Positions 8,653 through 18,388 of a DNA stretch of 64,000 bases are shown in pieces (position 1 is the stretch's first letter; every line of letters starts with the position of its first letter). This DNA comes from Agrobacterium tumefaciens (lineage in GTDB: Bacteria > Pseudomonadota > Alphaproteobacteria > Rhizobiales > Rhizobiaceae). The stretch covers positions 2,058,501 through 2,122,500 of the forward strand of contig NZ_CP039889.1 of assembly GCF_005221325.1 (NCBI RefSeq), given 5' to 3'. The position numbers and the translations under genes are program-made. Under the pieces are notes generated by a model. The model did no database searches, was not told the origin of the DNA, and worked only from the letters and a program-made list of their open reading frames with translations.

Positions 8653-9450
8653 TCATGTTTCCTTGAAGATAGGGTTGTCGACGAACACGCCGCCCTGAAA
8701 CCGCACCATGACGTCTTTCGGGTCCGGTTGTGGCGTTGTCTCGGCAATATGCTGCCGGAAGGCCTCGGCATTGTCCTTCGGTTTCCATCCCAGAAAGCCG
8801 AGATGCGAGTTGTCCCACCAGCCGGCGTCATTGGCCGACGCGCCCCACACAACCGGGCAGCCGAGCACCGGCGCGCGAAACACCGCCTCGATCAGCGACA
8901 CGAAATCATCGTGCGAAAACCAGGTGGACAGCATGCGGTAATTGGTGGGTTCAGGGGTGCAGGAGCCGATGCGCACCAGCGCCGTCTCCTGCCCGAATTT
9001 CTCGAAATACATGCGGGCGAGGTTCTCGCCGAAACATTTGGAGACGCCGTAAAGACCGTCCGGTCGGACGGGAACGTCAGGACCGAGCCGCTCGGTCTGG
9101 GGATAATAACCGATCGTATGATTGGAACTGGCGAAAACGATGCGCGGCTGTCCGTGGGCGCGGGCGGCCTCATAGAGATTATAAAGCCCGATGATATTGC
9201 CTTGCAAAATCTGCTCGAAGGGCCGCTCCACCGAAATGCCGCCGAGATGCACGATACCGTCGCAACCGGCAACCATGGCATCCACGGCCGCCGCATCGGC
9301 AAGGTCGCATTGCACGCATTCCTCGTTCGGCCCGGCCGGATCGAGCGAGGAGAGATCGGCAAGGCGCACTATCTCCGCCATCGGCGCGAGGCGCTCGCGC
9401 ATCACGCGACCAAGCTGGCCTGCCGCACCGGTAACAAGAAGCCGTTTCAT
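8653..9450 (-). CDS. udh: Uronate dehydrogenase
   Basis: A 265-residue NAD-dependent short-chain dehydrogenase that oxidises D-galacturonate (and glucuronate) to the aldarolactone, the first step of the bacterial oxidative uronate pathway. The Rossmann motif GAAGQLG spans residues 8-14 and the catalytic Tyr134 and Lys138 are in YGVSK. The sequence is very close to the characterised A. tumefaciens Udh as I remember it. I chose ATG 9450 (MKRLLVTG) because GGA lies at a better distance than for the ATG two codons upstream at 9456, and because it gives the known length. It is divergent from kduI and heads the operon with gntR and kdgF. Confidence 0.95.
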   Translation of the reverse strand: MKRLLVTGAAGQLGRVMRERLAPMAEIVRLADLSSLDPAGPNEECVQCDLADAAAVDAMVAGCDGIVHLGGISVERPFEQILQGNIIGLYNLYEAARAHGQPRIVFASSNHTIGYYPQTERLGPDVPVRPDGLYGVSKCFGENLARMYFEKFGQETALVRIGSCTPEPTNYRMLSTWFSHDDFVSLIEAVFRAPVLGCPVVWGASANDAGWWDNSHLGFLGWKPKDNAEAFRQHIAETTPQPDPKDVMVRFQGGVFVDNPIFKET

Positions 9451-9513
9451 CGCCATTCTTCCAAGCCTTTTCTGCGTCTTCGGTGTGGCCCAAAGCGTTG
9501 CCGCCTCTTGACC

Positions 9514-9533
9514 TTGTCATACAGATCGTACAA
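9514..9533. promoter_or_regulatory. Candidate GntR-type operator between udh and kduI
   Basis: In the 138-base gap between the divergent udh and kduI starts, an imperfect inverted repeat runs from TTGTCATAC to GATCGTACAA. On the minus strand it begins TTGTACGAT, close to TTGTATGAT upstream of kdgD and TTGTACGA upstream of the gene at 18389. A second short palindrome, ACATATATTATGT, lies near 9544-9556. The link to the neighbouring GntR regulator is inference. Confidence 0.45.
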
Positions 9534-9588
9534 AAAGCGGATAACATATATTATGTGCCATACGCAACAATCATGAAGGATGAGTTTG

Positions 9589-10413
9589 ATGTTGACCGTC
9601 GAAACCAGGCAGGCCGTGAACCCGGAATATGCAAAAACGCTGGATACCGAAGGGCTCCGCCGGCATTTCCTTGCGAACGACATGTTCCGGTCCGGTGAAG
9701 TCAGGCTGATCTACACCCATTACGATCGTTTCGTGATGGGTGGTGCGGTGCCCAATGGCGCGCCGCTGACGCTGGACAAGGTGGAAGAAACCAAAACGCC
9801 GTCCTTCCTCGACCGTCGCGAAATGGGCATCGTCAATATTGGTGAGACCGGCACTGTCAGCGCCGGCGGCGAGACCTACACACTCAATCGCGGCGACGTG
9901 CTTTATCTCGGCGCGGGCAGCGGTGCTGTTACCTTTGACGGGGCAGGCCGATTCTACATCACCTCCTGCCCGGCCCATCGCAGCCTGCCAGCCAAGCTCG
10001 TCACGCTTGCCAACAGCAAGGAAGTCAAGCTCGGCGCGACGGAAACCTCCAACAAGCGCACCATCAACCAGTTCATCCATCCACTGGTCATGGAAAGCTG
10101 CCAGCTGGTGCTGGGTTATACGATGCTGGAGGACGGCTCGGTCTGGAACACGATTCCCTCGCACATTCATGACCGCCGCATGGAGGCCTATCTCTATTTC
10201 GGCATGGATGAAAAGTCGCGTGTGCTGCATCTGATGGGCGAGCCGCAGGAAACCCGCCATCTGTTTATTTCGAATGAAGAGGGAGCGATTTCGCCGCCCT
10301 GGTCGATCCACTCCGGCGCGGGCATCGGCTCCTACACTTTTATCTGGGCCATGGCCGGCGACAATGTCGATTATACCGACATGGACTTCATCCAGCCGGG
10401 GGATCTGAAATGA
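9589..10413 (+). CDS. kduI: 5-keto-4-deoxyuronate isomerase
   Basis: A 274-residue protein of the KduI family, which isomerises 5-keto-4-deoxyuronate to 2,5-diketo-3-deoxygluconate. The zinc-binding cupin motif HxHx(5)E is present in SHIHDRRMEAY near residue 190. The N-terminal AKTLDTEGLRRHF matches the family start. I prefer the ATG at 9589, because AAGGA at 9576-9580 is eight bases upstream; the ATG at 9580 overlaps that site. The stop overlaps kduD by ATGA. Confidence 0.93.
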   Translation: MLTVETRQAVNPEYAKTLDTEGLRRHFLANDMFRSGEVRLIYTHYDRFVMGGAVPNGAPLTLDKVEETKTPSFLDRREMGIVNIGETGTVSAGGETYTLNRGDVLYLGAGSGAVTFDGAGRFYITSCPAHRSLPAKLVTLANSKEVKLGATETSNKRTINQFIHPLVMESCQLVLGYTMLEDGSVWNTIPSHIHDRRMEAYLYFGMDEKSRVLHLMGEPQETRHLFISNEEGAISPPWSIHSGAGIGSYTFIWAMAGDNVDYTDMDFIQPGDLK

Positions 10414-11153
10414 GAAATCCCTTTTCGCTTGAAGGGCGCAAGGCGCTCGTCACGGGGGCGAATACGGGCCTTGGCCAGGCGATTGCGGTGGGTCTTGCCG
10501 CCGCCGGGGCTGAGGTGGTCTGCGCCGCGCGCCGCGCGCCGGATGAAACGCTGGATATCATCGCCAAGGAAGGCGGCAAAGCGAGTGCGCTGCTCATCGA
10601 TTTTTCCGATCCGCTGGCGGCGAAGGACAGCTTTGCTGACGCCGGTTTCGATATTCTCGTCAACAATGCCGGTATCATCCGACGCGCCGATTCCGTCGAG
10701 TTTTCCGAACTTGACTGGGACGAGGTGATGGACGTCAATCTCAAGGCGCTGTTTTTCACCACGCAGGCCTTCGCCAAAGAGCTGCTGGCGAAAGGTCGCT
10801 CCGGCAAGGTGGTCAATATCGCCTCGCTGCTATCCTTCCAGGGCGGCATTCGTGTGCCGTCCTATACGGCGGCGAAACATGGCGTGGCCGGTCTCACCAA
10901 GCTTCTGGCCAATGAGTGGGCGGCGAAGGGCATCAATGTGAATGCCATAGCGCCCGGTTACATCGAAACCAACAATACCGAGGCGCTACGCGCCGATGCA
11001 GCCCGCAACAAGGCCATTCTGGAGCGCATTCCGGCCGGCCGCTGGGGGCATTCGGAAGATATCGCCGGGGCGGCAGTTTTCCTGTCATCTGCGGCTGCAG
11101 ATTACGTGCATGGCGCCATTCTCAATGTCGATGGTGGCTGGCTGGCGCGGTGA
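10410..11153 (+). CDS. kduD: 2-deoxy-D-gluconate / 2-keto-3-deoxygluconate dehydrogenase
   Basis: A 247-residue classical short-chain dehydrogenase that reduces 2,5-diketo-3-deoxygluconate to 2-keto-3-deoxygluconate. It has the cofactor motif TGANTGLG near residue 15, NNAGIIRRAD near 83, and the catalytic YxxxK in SYTAAKHG near 151. It is translationally coupled to kduI (ATGA) and its stop lies in the loop of a terminator hairpin. No kdgK or kdgA is in the window, so the product must be processed by genes elsewhere. Confidence 0.93.
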   Translation: MRNPFSLEGRKALVTGANTGLGQAIAVGLAAAGAEVVCAARRAPDETLDIIAKEGGKASALLIDFSDPLAAKDSFADAGFDILVNNAGIIRRADSVEFSELDWDEVMDVNLKALFFTTQAFAKELLAKGRSGKVVNIASLLSFQGGIRVPSYTAAKHGVAGLTKLLANEWAAKGINVNAIAPGYIETNNTEALRADAARNKAILERIPAGRWGHSEDIAGAAVFLSSAAADYVHGAILNVDGGWLAR

Positions 11154-11167
11154 TCCGCGCCAGTTTT
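11142..11167 (+). terminator. Terminator hairpin spanning the kduD stop codon
   Basis: CTGGCGCGG (11142-11150) and CCGCGCCAG (11155-11163) form a perfect nine-base stem; the four-base loop TGAT contains the kduD stop, and TTTT follows at 11164-11167. Confidence 0.85.
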
Positions 11168-11173
11168 CAAAAT

Positions 11174-11196
11174 TCATCATATAACTTGTATGATGA
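11174..11196. promoter_or_regulatory. Candidate operator upstream of kdgD
   Basis: TCATCATA (11174-11181) is perfectly repeated in inverse as TATGATGA (11189-11196) around a seven-base spacer. It overlaps TTGTATGAT (11186-11194), which resembles the putative GntR site upstream of udh/kduI. A TTGACA box follows at 11201-11206 and could be a -35 element; its -10 partner is weak. Confidence 0.45.
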
Positions 11197-11227
11197 CTTG
11201 TTGACAAATATACGGCAAGCGGTTTAG

Positions 11228-12178
<951 letters not shown>

Positions 12179-12215
12179 TTAGGGGGCCTGATCACGGCAT
12201 AACGGGAGGGGAGCC

Positions 12216-13352
12216 ATGAAAATAACGGCGGTGCGCACGCATCTGCTCGAACACCGGCTGGACACGCCGTTTGAAAGCGCATCCATGCGCTTTGATCGTC
12301 GCGCCCATGTTCTGGTGGAGATCGAATGCGATGACGGAACGGTCGGCTGGGGCGAATGCCTCGGCCCGGCAAGACCGAACGCCGCCGTGGTTCAGGCTTA
12401 CGCCGGTTGGCTCATCGGCCAGGACCCGCGCCAGACCGAAAAAATCTGGGCCGTGCTTTATAATGCCCTGCGCGATCAGGGCCAGCGCGGCCTCAGCCTC
12501 ACGGCCTTGTCCGGCATCGATATCGCGCTCTGGGATATCAAGGGCAAACATTACGGCGCTTCCGTCTCGATGCTGCTTGGCGGGCGCTGGCGCGAAAGCG
12601 TGCGCGCCTATGCCACCGGCAGCTTCAAGCGTGACAAGGTGGACCGCGTCTCCGACAATGCCTCGGAGATGGCGGAGCGGCGGGCGGAAGGTTTTCACGC
12701 CTGCAAGATCAAGATCGGCTTCGGCATCGAAGAAGACCTCCGGGTCATCGCTGCCGTGCGTGACGCGATCGGGCCGGATATGCGGCTGATGATCGACGCC
12801 AATCACGGTTATACCGTTACCGAAGCCATCATGCTCGGCAATCGCGCAGCCGAATTCGGTATCGACTGGTTTGAGGAGCCGGTGGTTCCCGAACAGCTGG
12901 ATGCCTATGCCCGGGTGCGGGCCGGCCAGCCGATCCCGATTGCGGGTGGCGAGACCTGGCATGGACGTTACGGCATGTGGCAGGCGCTTTCCGCCGGTGC
13001 CGTGGATATTCTCCAGCCCGATCTCTGCGGCTGCGGCGGTTTTTCCGAAACCCAGAAGATCGCCGCGCTCGCGACACTGCACGGCGTGCGCATCGTGCCG
13101 CATGTCTGGGGCACCGGCGTGCAGATTGCCGCAGCACTACAATTCATGGCGGCGATGACGCCCGATCCGGTGCGGGTCAATCCCATCGAGCCGATCATGG
13201 AATTTGACCGCACCCATAATCCGTTCCGCCAGGCCGTGTTGCGTGAGCCTCTCGAGGCCGTGAACGGCATTGTCGCCATTCCCGATGGTCCCGGTCTCGG
13301 CATCGAGATCAACCGCGATGCATTGAGTGAATTCAGGATGCCAGACCCGTGA
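12216..13352 (+). CDS. gci: D-galactarolactone cycloisomerase
   Basis: A 378-residue enolase-superfamily enzyme (mandelate racemase group) that opens the galactaro-lactone made by Udh into 5-keto-4-deoxyglucarate. Catalytic residues can be counted: Lys164 and Lys166 (CKIKIG), metal ligands Asp194, Glu220 and Glu246, and His296 (HVWGT). The sequence is essentially that of the characterised A. tumefaciens Gci. GGGAGGGGAGCC precedes the ATG. It overlaps gli by GTGA. Confidence 0.96.
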   Translation: MKITAVRTHLLEHRLDTPFESASMRFDRRAHVLVEIECDDGTVGWGECLGPARPNAAVVQAYAGWLIGQDPRQTEKIWAVLYNALRDQGQRGLSLTALSGIDIALWDIKGKHYGASVSMLLGGRWRESVRAYATGSFKRDKVDRVSDNASEMAERRAEGFHACKIKIGFGIEEDLRVIAAVRDAIGPDMRLMIDANHGYTVTEAIMLGNRAAEFGIDWFEEPVVPEQLDAYARVRAGQPIPIAGGETWHGRYGMWQALSAGAVDILQPDLCGCGGFSETQKIAALATLHGVRIVPHVWGTGVQIAAALQFMAAMTPDPVRVNPIEPIMEFDRTHNPFRQAVLREPLEAVNGIVAIPDGPGLGIEINRDALSEFRMPDP

Positions 13353-14227
13353 GCGAACTCGTCAGAAAACTGAGCGGCACAGCGCCGAACCCTACTTTCC
13401 CAAAAGGAGCGGTCGATACGCAGATGCACATGTATCTGCCCCACTATCCCGCCTTGCCGGGCGGTCCCGGCCTGCCGCCGGGCGCCCTGCCGGGGCCGGA
13501 GGATTATCGTCGCCTCATGCAATGGCTCGGCATAGGCAGGGTCATCATCACGCAGGGCAACGCCCAACAGCGCGACAATGGCAACACGCTCGCCTGCGTT
13601 GCCGAGATGGGCGAGGTGGCCCGCGCCGTGGTCATCATCGATGCGACCACGACCGAAAAGGACATGGAAAAGCTCATCGCCGCCGGTGCGGTCGGTGCGC
13701 GCATCATGGATCTGCCGGGCGGTGCGGTGAACCTTTCCGAGCTGGAAGCGGTGGATGAGCGGGCACATGCGGCCGACTGGATGGTGGCGGTGCAGTTCGA
13801 TGGCAACGGTCTTCTCGACCATCTGCCGCGCCTTCAGAAAATCCGCTCGCGCTGGGTGTTCGATCATCACGGCAAGTTCTTCAAGGGCATCAAGACGGAT
13901 GGGCCGGAAATGGCGGCGCTTCTAAAGCTTATCGATCGTGGCAATCTCTGGTTCAAATTCGCCGGCGTTTATGAAAGCTCCCGCGAAAGCTGGCCCTATG
14001 AGGATGTCGCCGCCTTTTCGCGGGTGATCGCCGCACACGCGCCGGAGCGCATCGTCTGGGGCACCAACTGGCCGCATAATTCGGTGCGCGAAACGGCCGC
14101 CTATCCCGACGATGCCCGCCTTGCGGAACTGACGCTCGGCTGGTTGCCGGATGAGGCGGCGCGCGATCGGGCGCTGGTCGAAAACCCGGAAGCGTTGTTC
14201 AAGTTGTCGCCAGTCAAGGCGGCCTAG
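13349..14227 (+). CDS. gli: D-galactarolactone isomerase
   Basis: A 292-residue amidohydrolase-superfamily protein. Gli of A. tumefaciens interconverts the 1,5- and 1,4-lactones of galactarate, feeding gci. The barrel's first strand has VDTQMHMY near residue 22 instead of the usual HxH of metal-rich amidohydrolases, and VFDHHGKF follows near 170. The gene starts with GTG inside the gci stop region (GTGA overlap), so the two lactone enzymes are made together. Confidence 0.93.
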   Translation: MSELVRKLSGTAPNPTFPKGAVDTQMHMYLPHYPALPGGPGLPPGALPGPEDYRRLMQWLGIGRVIITQGNAQQRDNGNTLACVAEMGEVARAVVIIDATTTEKDMEKLIAAGAVGARIMDLPGGAVNLSELEAVDERAHAADWMVAVQFDGNGLLDHLPRLQKIRSRWVFDHHGKFFKGIKTDGPEMAALLKLIDRGNLWFKFAGVYESSRESWPYEDVAAFSRVIAAHAPERIVWGTNWPHNSVRETAAYPDDARLAELTLGWLPDEAARDRALVENPEALFKLSPVKAA

Positions 14228-14370
14228 TTTTATTCGGGATGGTTGGGGAAGGGAGGCCTCATCATCTTGTTCAAGTGAAAGGACTTTGCATGCCGGCCCG
14301 GATGGGCGTGAAAAAATCGGTCCGATAGCCTTGGAGGGGCTGGGCCGTTTCAACAATGGAGGAGGAAAGC

Positions 14371-15348
14371 ATGAAAAAGATTGCAAGCATGATGTGCGTC
14401 GCGATGGGGATCGCGCTGTCAGGCGCGTCCGCCAGCGCGCAGGAAATCACCCTGCGCTCTGCAGACATCCACCCGGACGGTTATCCGACGGTTGAAGCCG
14501 TGAAATATATGGGCGAGCTTCTGTCGGAGCGCTCCAATGGCCGCATCAAGGTGCAGGTCATGAACAATTCTGTTCTCGGCGGTGAAAAAGACACCATCGA
14601 GCAGACCCGCTTCGGCGTCATCGACATGAACCGCGTCAACGCAGCACCTTTCAACAATCTGGTGAAGGAAACCACCGTTCTCGGGCTGCCTTTCCTGTTC
14701 CGTTCGACGGAGCACATGCATAACACCGTCGACGGCCCGATTGGCGATGAGGTTCTGGCGGCTTTTGAACCGCACGGCCTCATCGGTCTTGCCTTTTACG
14801 ATTCCGGCGCGCGTTCCTTCTACACCACCAAGAAGCCTATCGAAAAACTGGCGGACCTGAAGGGTCTCAAAATCCGCGTGCAGCAGTCGGATCTGTGGAT
14901 TTCGATGATGCAGGCCTTCGGCGCCAACCCGACGCCGATGCCGATGGGCGAGGTCTATTCTTCGCTTGAAACCGGGGTCGTCGATGGCGCAGAAAATAAC
15001 TGGCCGTCCTACGAATCCGCCCGCCACTATGAAGTCGCGAAGAATTATTCGCTGACGGAACATTCGCTGAACCCGGAAATCCTCGTCATTTCCAAGATCT
15101 CCTATGACAAGCTGTCGCCGGAAGACCAGAAGCTGCTGCGCCAGGCGGCAAAGGACTCCGTCGGCAAGATGCGCGAACTCTGGAGTGCCCGCGAAAAGGC
15201 GTCGGAAGAAAAGGTCCACGCCGGCGGCTCCAACGTCATCAAGGTCAACAAGGAGGAATTCGCTGCGGCGATGGGTCCGGTCTACGACAAGTTCGTCACC
15301 GATCCGAAGATGAAAGACCTTCTGGAACGGGTGAAAGCGGTCAAGTAA
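14371..15348 (+). CDS. gaaP: Galacturonate TRAP transporter solute-binding protein
   Basis: A 325-residue DctP-family periplasmic protein with a signal peptide ([21 protein letters not shown], cleaved near SASAQE). The family's ligand-binding arginine region is seen in [12 protein letters not shown] near 165. I start at 14371 because GGAGG lies five bases upstream. The gene belongs with the DctQ- and DctM-type genes that follow. In A. tumefaciens this set is the galacturonate transporter GaaPQM; the position beside gci and gli supports that. Confidence 0.92.
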   Translation: MKKIASMMCVAMGIALSGASASAQEITLRSADIHPDGYPTVEAVKYMGELLSERSNGRIKVQVMNNSVLGGEKDTIEQTRFGVIDMNRVNAAPFNNLVKETTVLGLPFLFRSTEHMHNTVDGPIGDEVLAAFEPHGLIGLAFYDSGARSFYTTKKPIEKLADLKGLKIRVQQSDLWISMMQAFGANPTPMPMGEVYSSLETGVVDGAENNWPSYESARHYEVAKNYSLTEHSLNPEILVISKISYDKLSPEDQKLLRQAAKDSVGKMRELWSAREKASEEKVHAGGSNVIKVNKEEFAAAMGPVYDKFVTDPKMKDLLERVKAVK

Positions 15349-15354
15349 CGCGCG

Positions 15355-15390
15355 GAAAACCGGCCTTGGAAACAGGGCCGGTTTTCTTTT
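15355..15390 (+). terminator. Attenuating terminator between gaaP and gaaQ
   Basis: GAAAACCGGCC (15355-15365) pairs perfectly with GGCCGGTTTTC (15376-15386), followed by TTTT. It starts seven bases after the gaaP stop and ends 29 bases before gaaQ. Because gaaQM are in the same direction, partial read-through would give more binding protein than membrane protein. Confidence 0.8.
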
Positions 15391-15418
15391 GTCGCCGTTG
15401 ACGCGGGAGGAACAGACA

Positions 15419-15940
15419 ATGCGAAATTTCATGCGGGCAATCCGCCCTTTTCTCGGCGCGCTCAGCCACGCGTCGCTTTATATTGCCGGTATCGGCATGA
15501 TCGCCATGACGCTTATCGTCGGCTGGCAGGTCTTTGCCCGTTATATCCTCAATGATTCACCCAGCTGGTCGGAGCCGCTGTCGCTGCACCTCATGTCGTG
15601 GTTCATCATGCTGGGGGCCGCAGTCGGCGTGCGCGAGAGCGTGCATCTCGGGCTCGATATTCTGCGCTACATGATGCCGCCCCGTGTGCAGAAGGGCATG
15701 GACCTCACTAGCCTCGCGCTCATTTTCTTCTTCGGCGCCGGCATGGCCTGGTATGGCACGTCGCTTTCCATGGGCACCTGGACGGCGACCATTCCAGTTC
15801 TCGGCTGGCCGGGCGGAACGGATTTCTTCCCGCTGATCGGTGGCGGTTTCCTCATCGCGCTGTTTGCCGCCGAACGTTTCGTCGATCTTGCCATTGGTGA
15901 GGACATAGCGGCAGACGTGATCGTGCAGGAGGCCGCATAA
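15419..15940 (+). CDS. gaaQ: Galacturonate TRAP transporter small permease
   Basis: A 173-residue DctQ-family protein with four predicted membrane segments (from LYIAGIGMIAMTLIVGWQVF to the last near FPLIGGGFLIALF). DctQ subunits associate with the large DctM subunit. The start at 15419 has GGGAGG at 15405-15410. Its stop and the start of gaaM share one base (TAATG). Confidence 0.9.
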   Translation: MRNFMRAIRPFLGALSHASLYIAGIGMIAMTLIVGWQVFARYILNDSPSWSEPLSLHLMSWFIMLGAAVGVRESVHLGLDILRYMMPPRVQKGMDLTSLALIFFFGAGMAWYGTSLSMGTWTATIPVLGWPGGTDFFPLIGGGFLIALFAAERFVDLAIGEDIAADVIVQEAA

Positions 15941-17220
15941 TGGCTTACACCATTCTCTTCGGTGTCTTCACCCTGTTGATGCTGATCGGCACGCCGATCG
16001 CCTTTTGCCTCGGCATCGCCTCCTTCGCCACGGTTCTTTATCTCGGCCTGCCGCCCATCGTGGTGTTCCAGCAGATGAATTCCGGCATGAATGTCTTTGC
16101 GATGATGGCGATCCCGTTCTTCATCTTCGCAGGGGACCTGATGGTGCGCGGCGGCATCGCCCATCGCCTCATCCGGTTTGCCGCCGGTCTCGTCGGGCAC
16201 CTGCGTGGCGGCCTCGGCCAGGTCAATATCGTCGCCTCGACGCTGTTCGGCGGCATTTCCGGCTCGGCCGTCGCCGATGCGTCGGCCGTCGGCGGCTTGA
16301 TGATCCCGCAAATGGCCAAGCGCGGTTATGACAGGGACTATGCCGTCAACGTCACCGTCAATGCCGCCATCATCGCGCTGATGATCCCGCCCTCGCATAA
16401 CATGATCCTCTATTCGATCGCGGCGGGCGGCAATGTCTCGGTGGCCGATCTTTTCACCGCCGGCATCATTCCGGGCCTGCTGCTGGCTGCCGCCCTGATG
16501 GTCACGGCCTATATCGTCGCCCGGCGCAAGGGTTATCCGTCAGAGCCGTTCCCGGGTTTCTCCAAGCTGATGTATTATCTGCTGGCCTCGTTCCCCGGCA
16601 TTCTCCTGATCGGCATCATCTTCGGCGGTGTGCGTTCGGGCGTCTTCACGGCCACGGAAAGTTCCTGCATTGCCGTGCTTTATGCCTTCCTCGTCGCCAT
16701 GCTGGTCTATCGCGAGCTGAACTGGGACGGTTTCGTGGAAGCCGTGATGGGGGCCGTCCGTACCACGGCCATGGTTCTGCTCGTCATCGGCACGGCGGCG
16801 TCCTTCGGCTGGCTGATGGCCTTCCTGCAGGTGCAGACGCTGATGATTGCCGCAATCAGCGCAATTTCGGATAACCCGATCATCGTGCTGCTCGTCATCA
16901 ACGTCATCCTGCTGCTGCTCGGCACCTTCATGGATATGGCGCCGATGGTCATCATCTCCACGCCGGTGCTTCTGCCTGTCGTGAAGGCCTTCGGCATTGA
17001 TCCCGTACATTTCGGCGTGGTGATGATCCTGAATGCCGGCATCGGCCTCAACACGCCGCCGGTGGGGACGGTGCTCTTTGTCGGCTGCGCGGTCGGCGGC
17101 ATATCGATACGGGAAGCGATGCGGACGATCTGGCCGTTCTTCGGAGCCAGCATCGCCGTGCTGCTGGCCGTTACCTATATTCCGTCGCTGTCCCTGTGGT
17201 TGCCGTCGCTGTTCCGGTAA
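15940..17220 (+). CDS. gaaM: Galacturonate TRAP transporter large permease
   Basis: A 426-residue DctM-family transporter with about twelve membrane segments; GGISGSAVADASAVGG near 103 and MIPPSHNMI near 148 are the conserved ion- and substrate-site hairpin regions of the family. It forms the sodium- or proton-coupled transport channel with gaaQ. It closes the TRAP operon and is followed by a strong hairpin. Confidence 0.93.
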   Translation: MAYTILFGVFTLLMLIGTPIAFCLGIASFATVLYLGLPPIVVFQQMNSGMNVFAMMAIPFFIFAGDLMVRGGIAHRLIRFAAGLVGHLRGGLGQVNIVASTLFGGISGSAVADASAVGGLMIPQMAKRGYDRDYAVNVTVNAAIIALMIPPSHNMILYSIAAGGNVSVADLFTAGIIPGLLLAAALMVTAYIVARRKGYPSEPFPGFSKLMYYLLASFPGILLIGIIFGGVRSGVFTATESSCIAVLYAFLVAMLVYRELNWDGFVEAVMGAVRTTAMVLLVIGTAASFGWLMAFLQVQTLMIAAISAISDNPIIVLLVINVILLLLGTFMDMAPMVIISTPVLLPVVKAFGIDPVHFGVVMILNAGIGLNTPPVGTVLFVGCAVGGISIREAMRTIWPFFGASIAVLLAVTYIPSLSLWLPSLFR

Positions 17221-17241
17221 TCCCAGCGTTTCCAAACGAGG

Positions 17242-17266
17242 AGGCCCCGCTATGCCGGGGCCTTTT
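17242..17266. terminator. Terminator between convergent gaaM and araC-type gene
   Basis: AGGCCCCG (17242-17249) pairs with CGGGGCCT (17256-17263), then TTT. It overlaps the stop of the minus-strand regulator and probably serves mainly gaaM. Confidence 0.75.
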
Positions 17267-18176
17267 CCGTCTCAGTGGCAAGCAGCCTCTGCTGTTCGTG
17301 TTCGTCAAAGGCCATGAGATTGCCGTGCCGGCTGCGGCGTATCCGGTTCATATGGTCGCGCGGACTTAAGCCCAGCGTTCGTTTGAACATGCGCGAAAAA
17401 TAATAGGGGTCGCCATAACCCACTTCGGCGGCCGCGGCCGAGACCGAAAGCCCCGCCTCGAGAAAATGCATGGCGCGTTCCATGCGCTTGAACTCCTGAT
17501 ATTTCCGAGGCGTCCGACCGACCCGCTTCTGGAATTCGCGCAGGAAATAATCGCGATTATAGGGTGCGGCCTCCGTTGCCCTGCCGGCAATGTCGGGGTC
17601 GAGCGGATTGGCCGAAATCATGGTGATCGCCTTCATCACGGCGAGGTCGAGGCCTTCCGTGCCCTCCGGCTGGAAACTCGGTCGGTCCACCCATCCGAGG
17701 AAGGCATCGTCAATGAAGGCGATCAGCAGCACCATGAAGAGATGGTGCTGGCCGAGTGTGACGGAGGAGGGCGGGGCGGTCTGCCGGTAGTGGCGAACGA
17801 GTGGTTCCAGCAGCGGCCAACGGCTCAGCCTCACCTTTGGCTTCAAATCCATCTGCGCGATCAGGTTGTGGCGGCCGTAAATATCGAGCGAGAAATGCTG
17901 CGCCACGCCGCGATAGGTCACGGCCTGCTCGTTCCAGCCGACAAAGCGCTGCCCCCTGAAAATCAGCATGGCGTCACCCGGCTCCAGCACCCGCGCTTCG
18001 CCATCCACCAGGTAATGCCCGCGTCCTTCCAGACAGATGATGAGATCGTCCACTTGATTGGATTTGTCGATCTGCCAGGTACGGGAATGCTCCATCTTGA
18101 TCGTCGCGCGCGTCAGGTTGAGGTTGAGCGCCGCGGGCGGAATGGAGGATAGAATGCCGCCTTCGATTTCGTCCAT
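17250..18176 (-). CDS. AraC-family transcriptional regulator
   Basis: A 308-residue regulator with an N-terminal cupin-like sugar-sensing domain (about 1-170; LEPGDAMLIFRGQRFVGW) and a C-terminal pair of helix-turn-helix motifs (about 200-300; VSAAAAEVGYGDPYYFSRMF, then KRTLGLSPRDHMN). I start at ATG 18176 because GAGG lies six bases upstream; the frame is open further up to 18356, and ATG 18188 is also possible, but neither has a good ribosome site. Divergent from the ABC importer at 18389, it is the likely activator of the oligogalacturonide genes. Confidence 0.87.
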   Translation of the reverse strand: MDEIEGGILSSIPPAALNLNLTRATIKMEHSRTWQIDKSNQVDDLIICLEGRGHYLVDGEARVLEPGDAMLIFRGQRFVGWNEQAVTYRGVAQHFSLDIYGRHNLIAQMDLKPKVRLSRWPLLEPLVRHYRQTAPPSSVTLGQHHLFMVLLIAFIDDAFLGWVDRPSFQPEGTEGLDLAVMKAITMISANPLDPDIAGRATEAAPYNRDYFLREFQKRVGRTPRKYQEFKRMERAMHFLEAGLSVSAAAAEVGYGDPYYFSRMFKRTLGLSPRDHMNRIRRSRHGNLMAFDEHEQQRLLATETEKAPA

Positions 18177-18332
18177 CTTTTTCCTCATCTTTGTTAATTC
18201 ACCTTGGCGCGGAAATTTGGTTTTGTCATCGAACAAATTGCTTTTACGCGCCGTATCAATGAGGGAGGAGATCGGTCGCGGCGATAGAACGCGCTTTCGC
18301 GCGTCCGCCGCCGGCCGTTCCAGGAGAATCAC

Positions 18333-18347
18333 TTGTACGAAATTGTA
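18333..18347. promoter_or_regulatory. Candidate regulatory site upstream of the pectin ABC operon
   Basis: TTGTACGAAATTGTA contains the same TTGTACGA core as the putative GntR site between udh and kduI. It is 41 bases before the first permease start, in the region shared with the divergent AraC gene. Assignment to either regulator is unproven. Confidence 0.35.
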
Positions 18348-18388
18348 TTCTGTCATTCGCGTCCCATCGGGGTGCGGGGAGGAGCATC

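Noticed and set aside
8575..9576. 333-codon plus-strand open frame over udh
   Set aside because: udh is unmistakable on the other strand with its catalytic residues; the plus frame has no recognisable domain.
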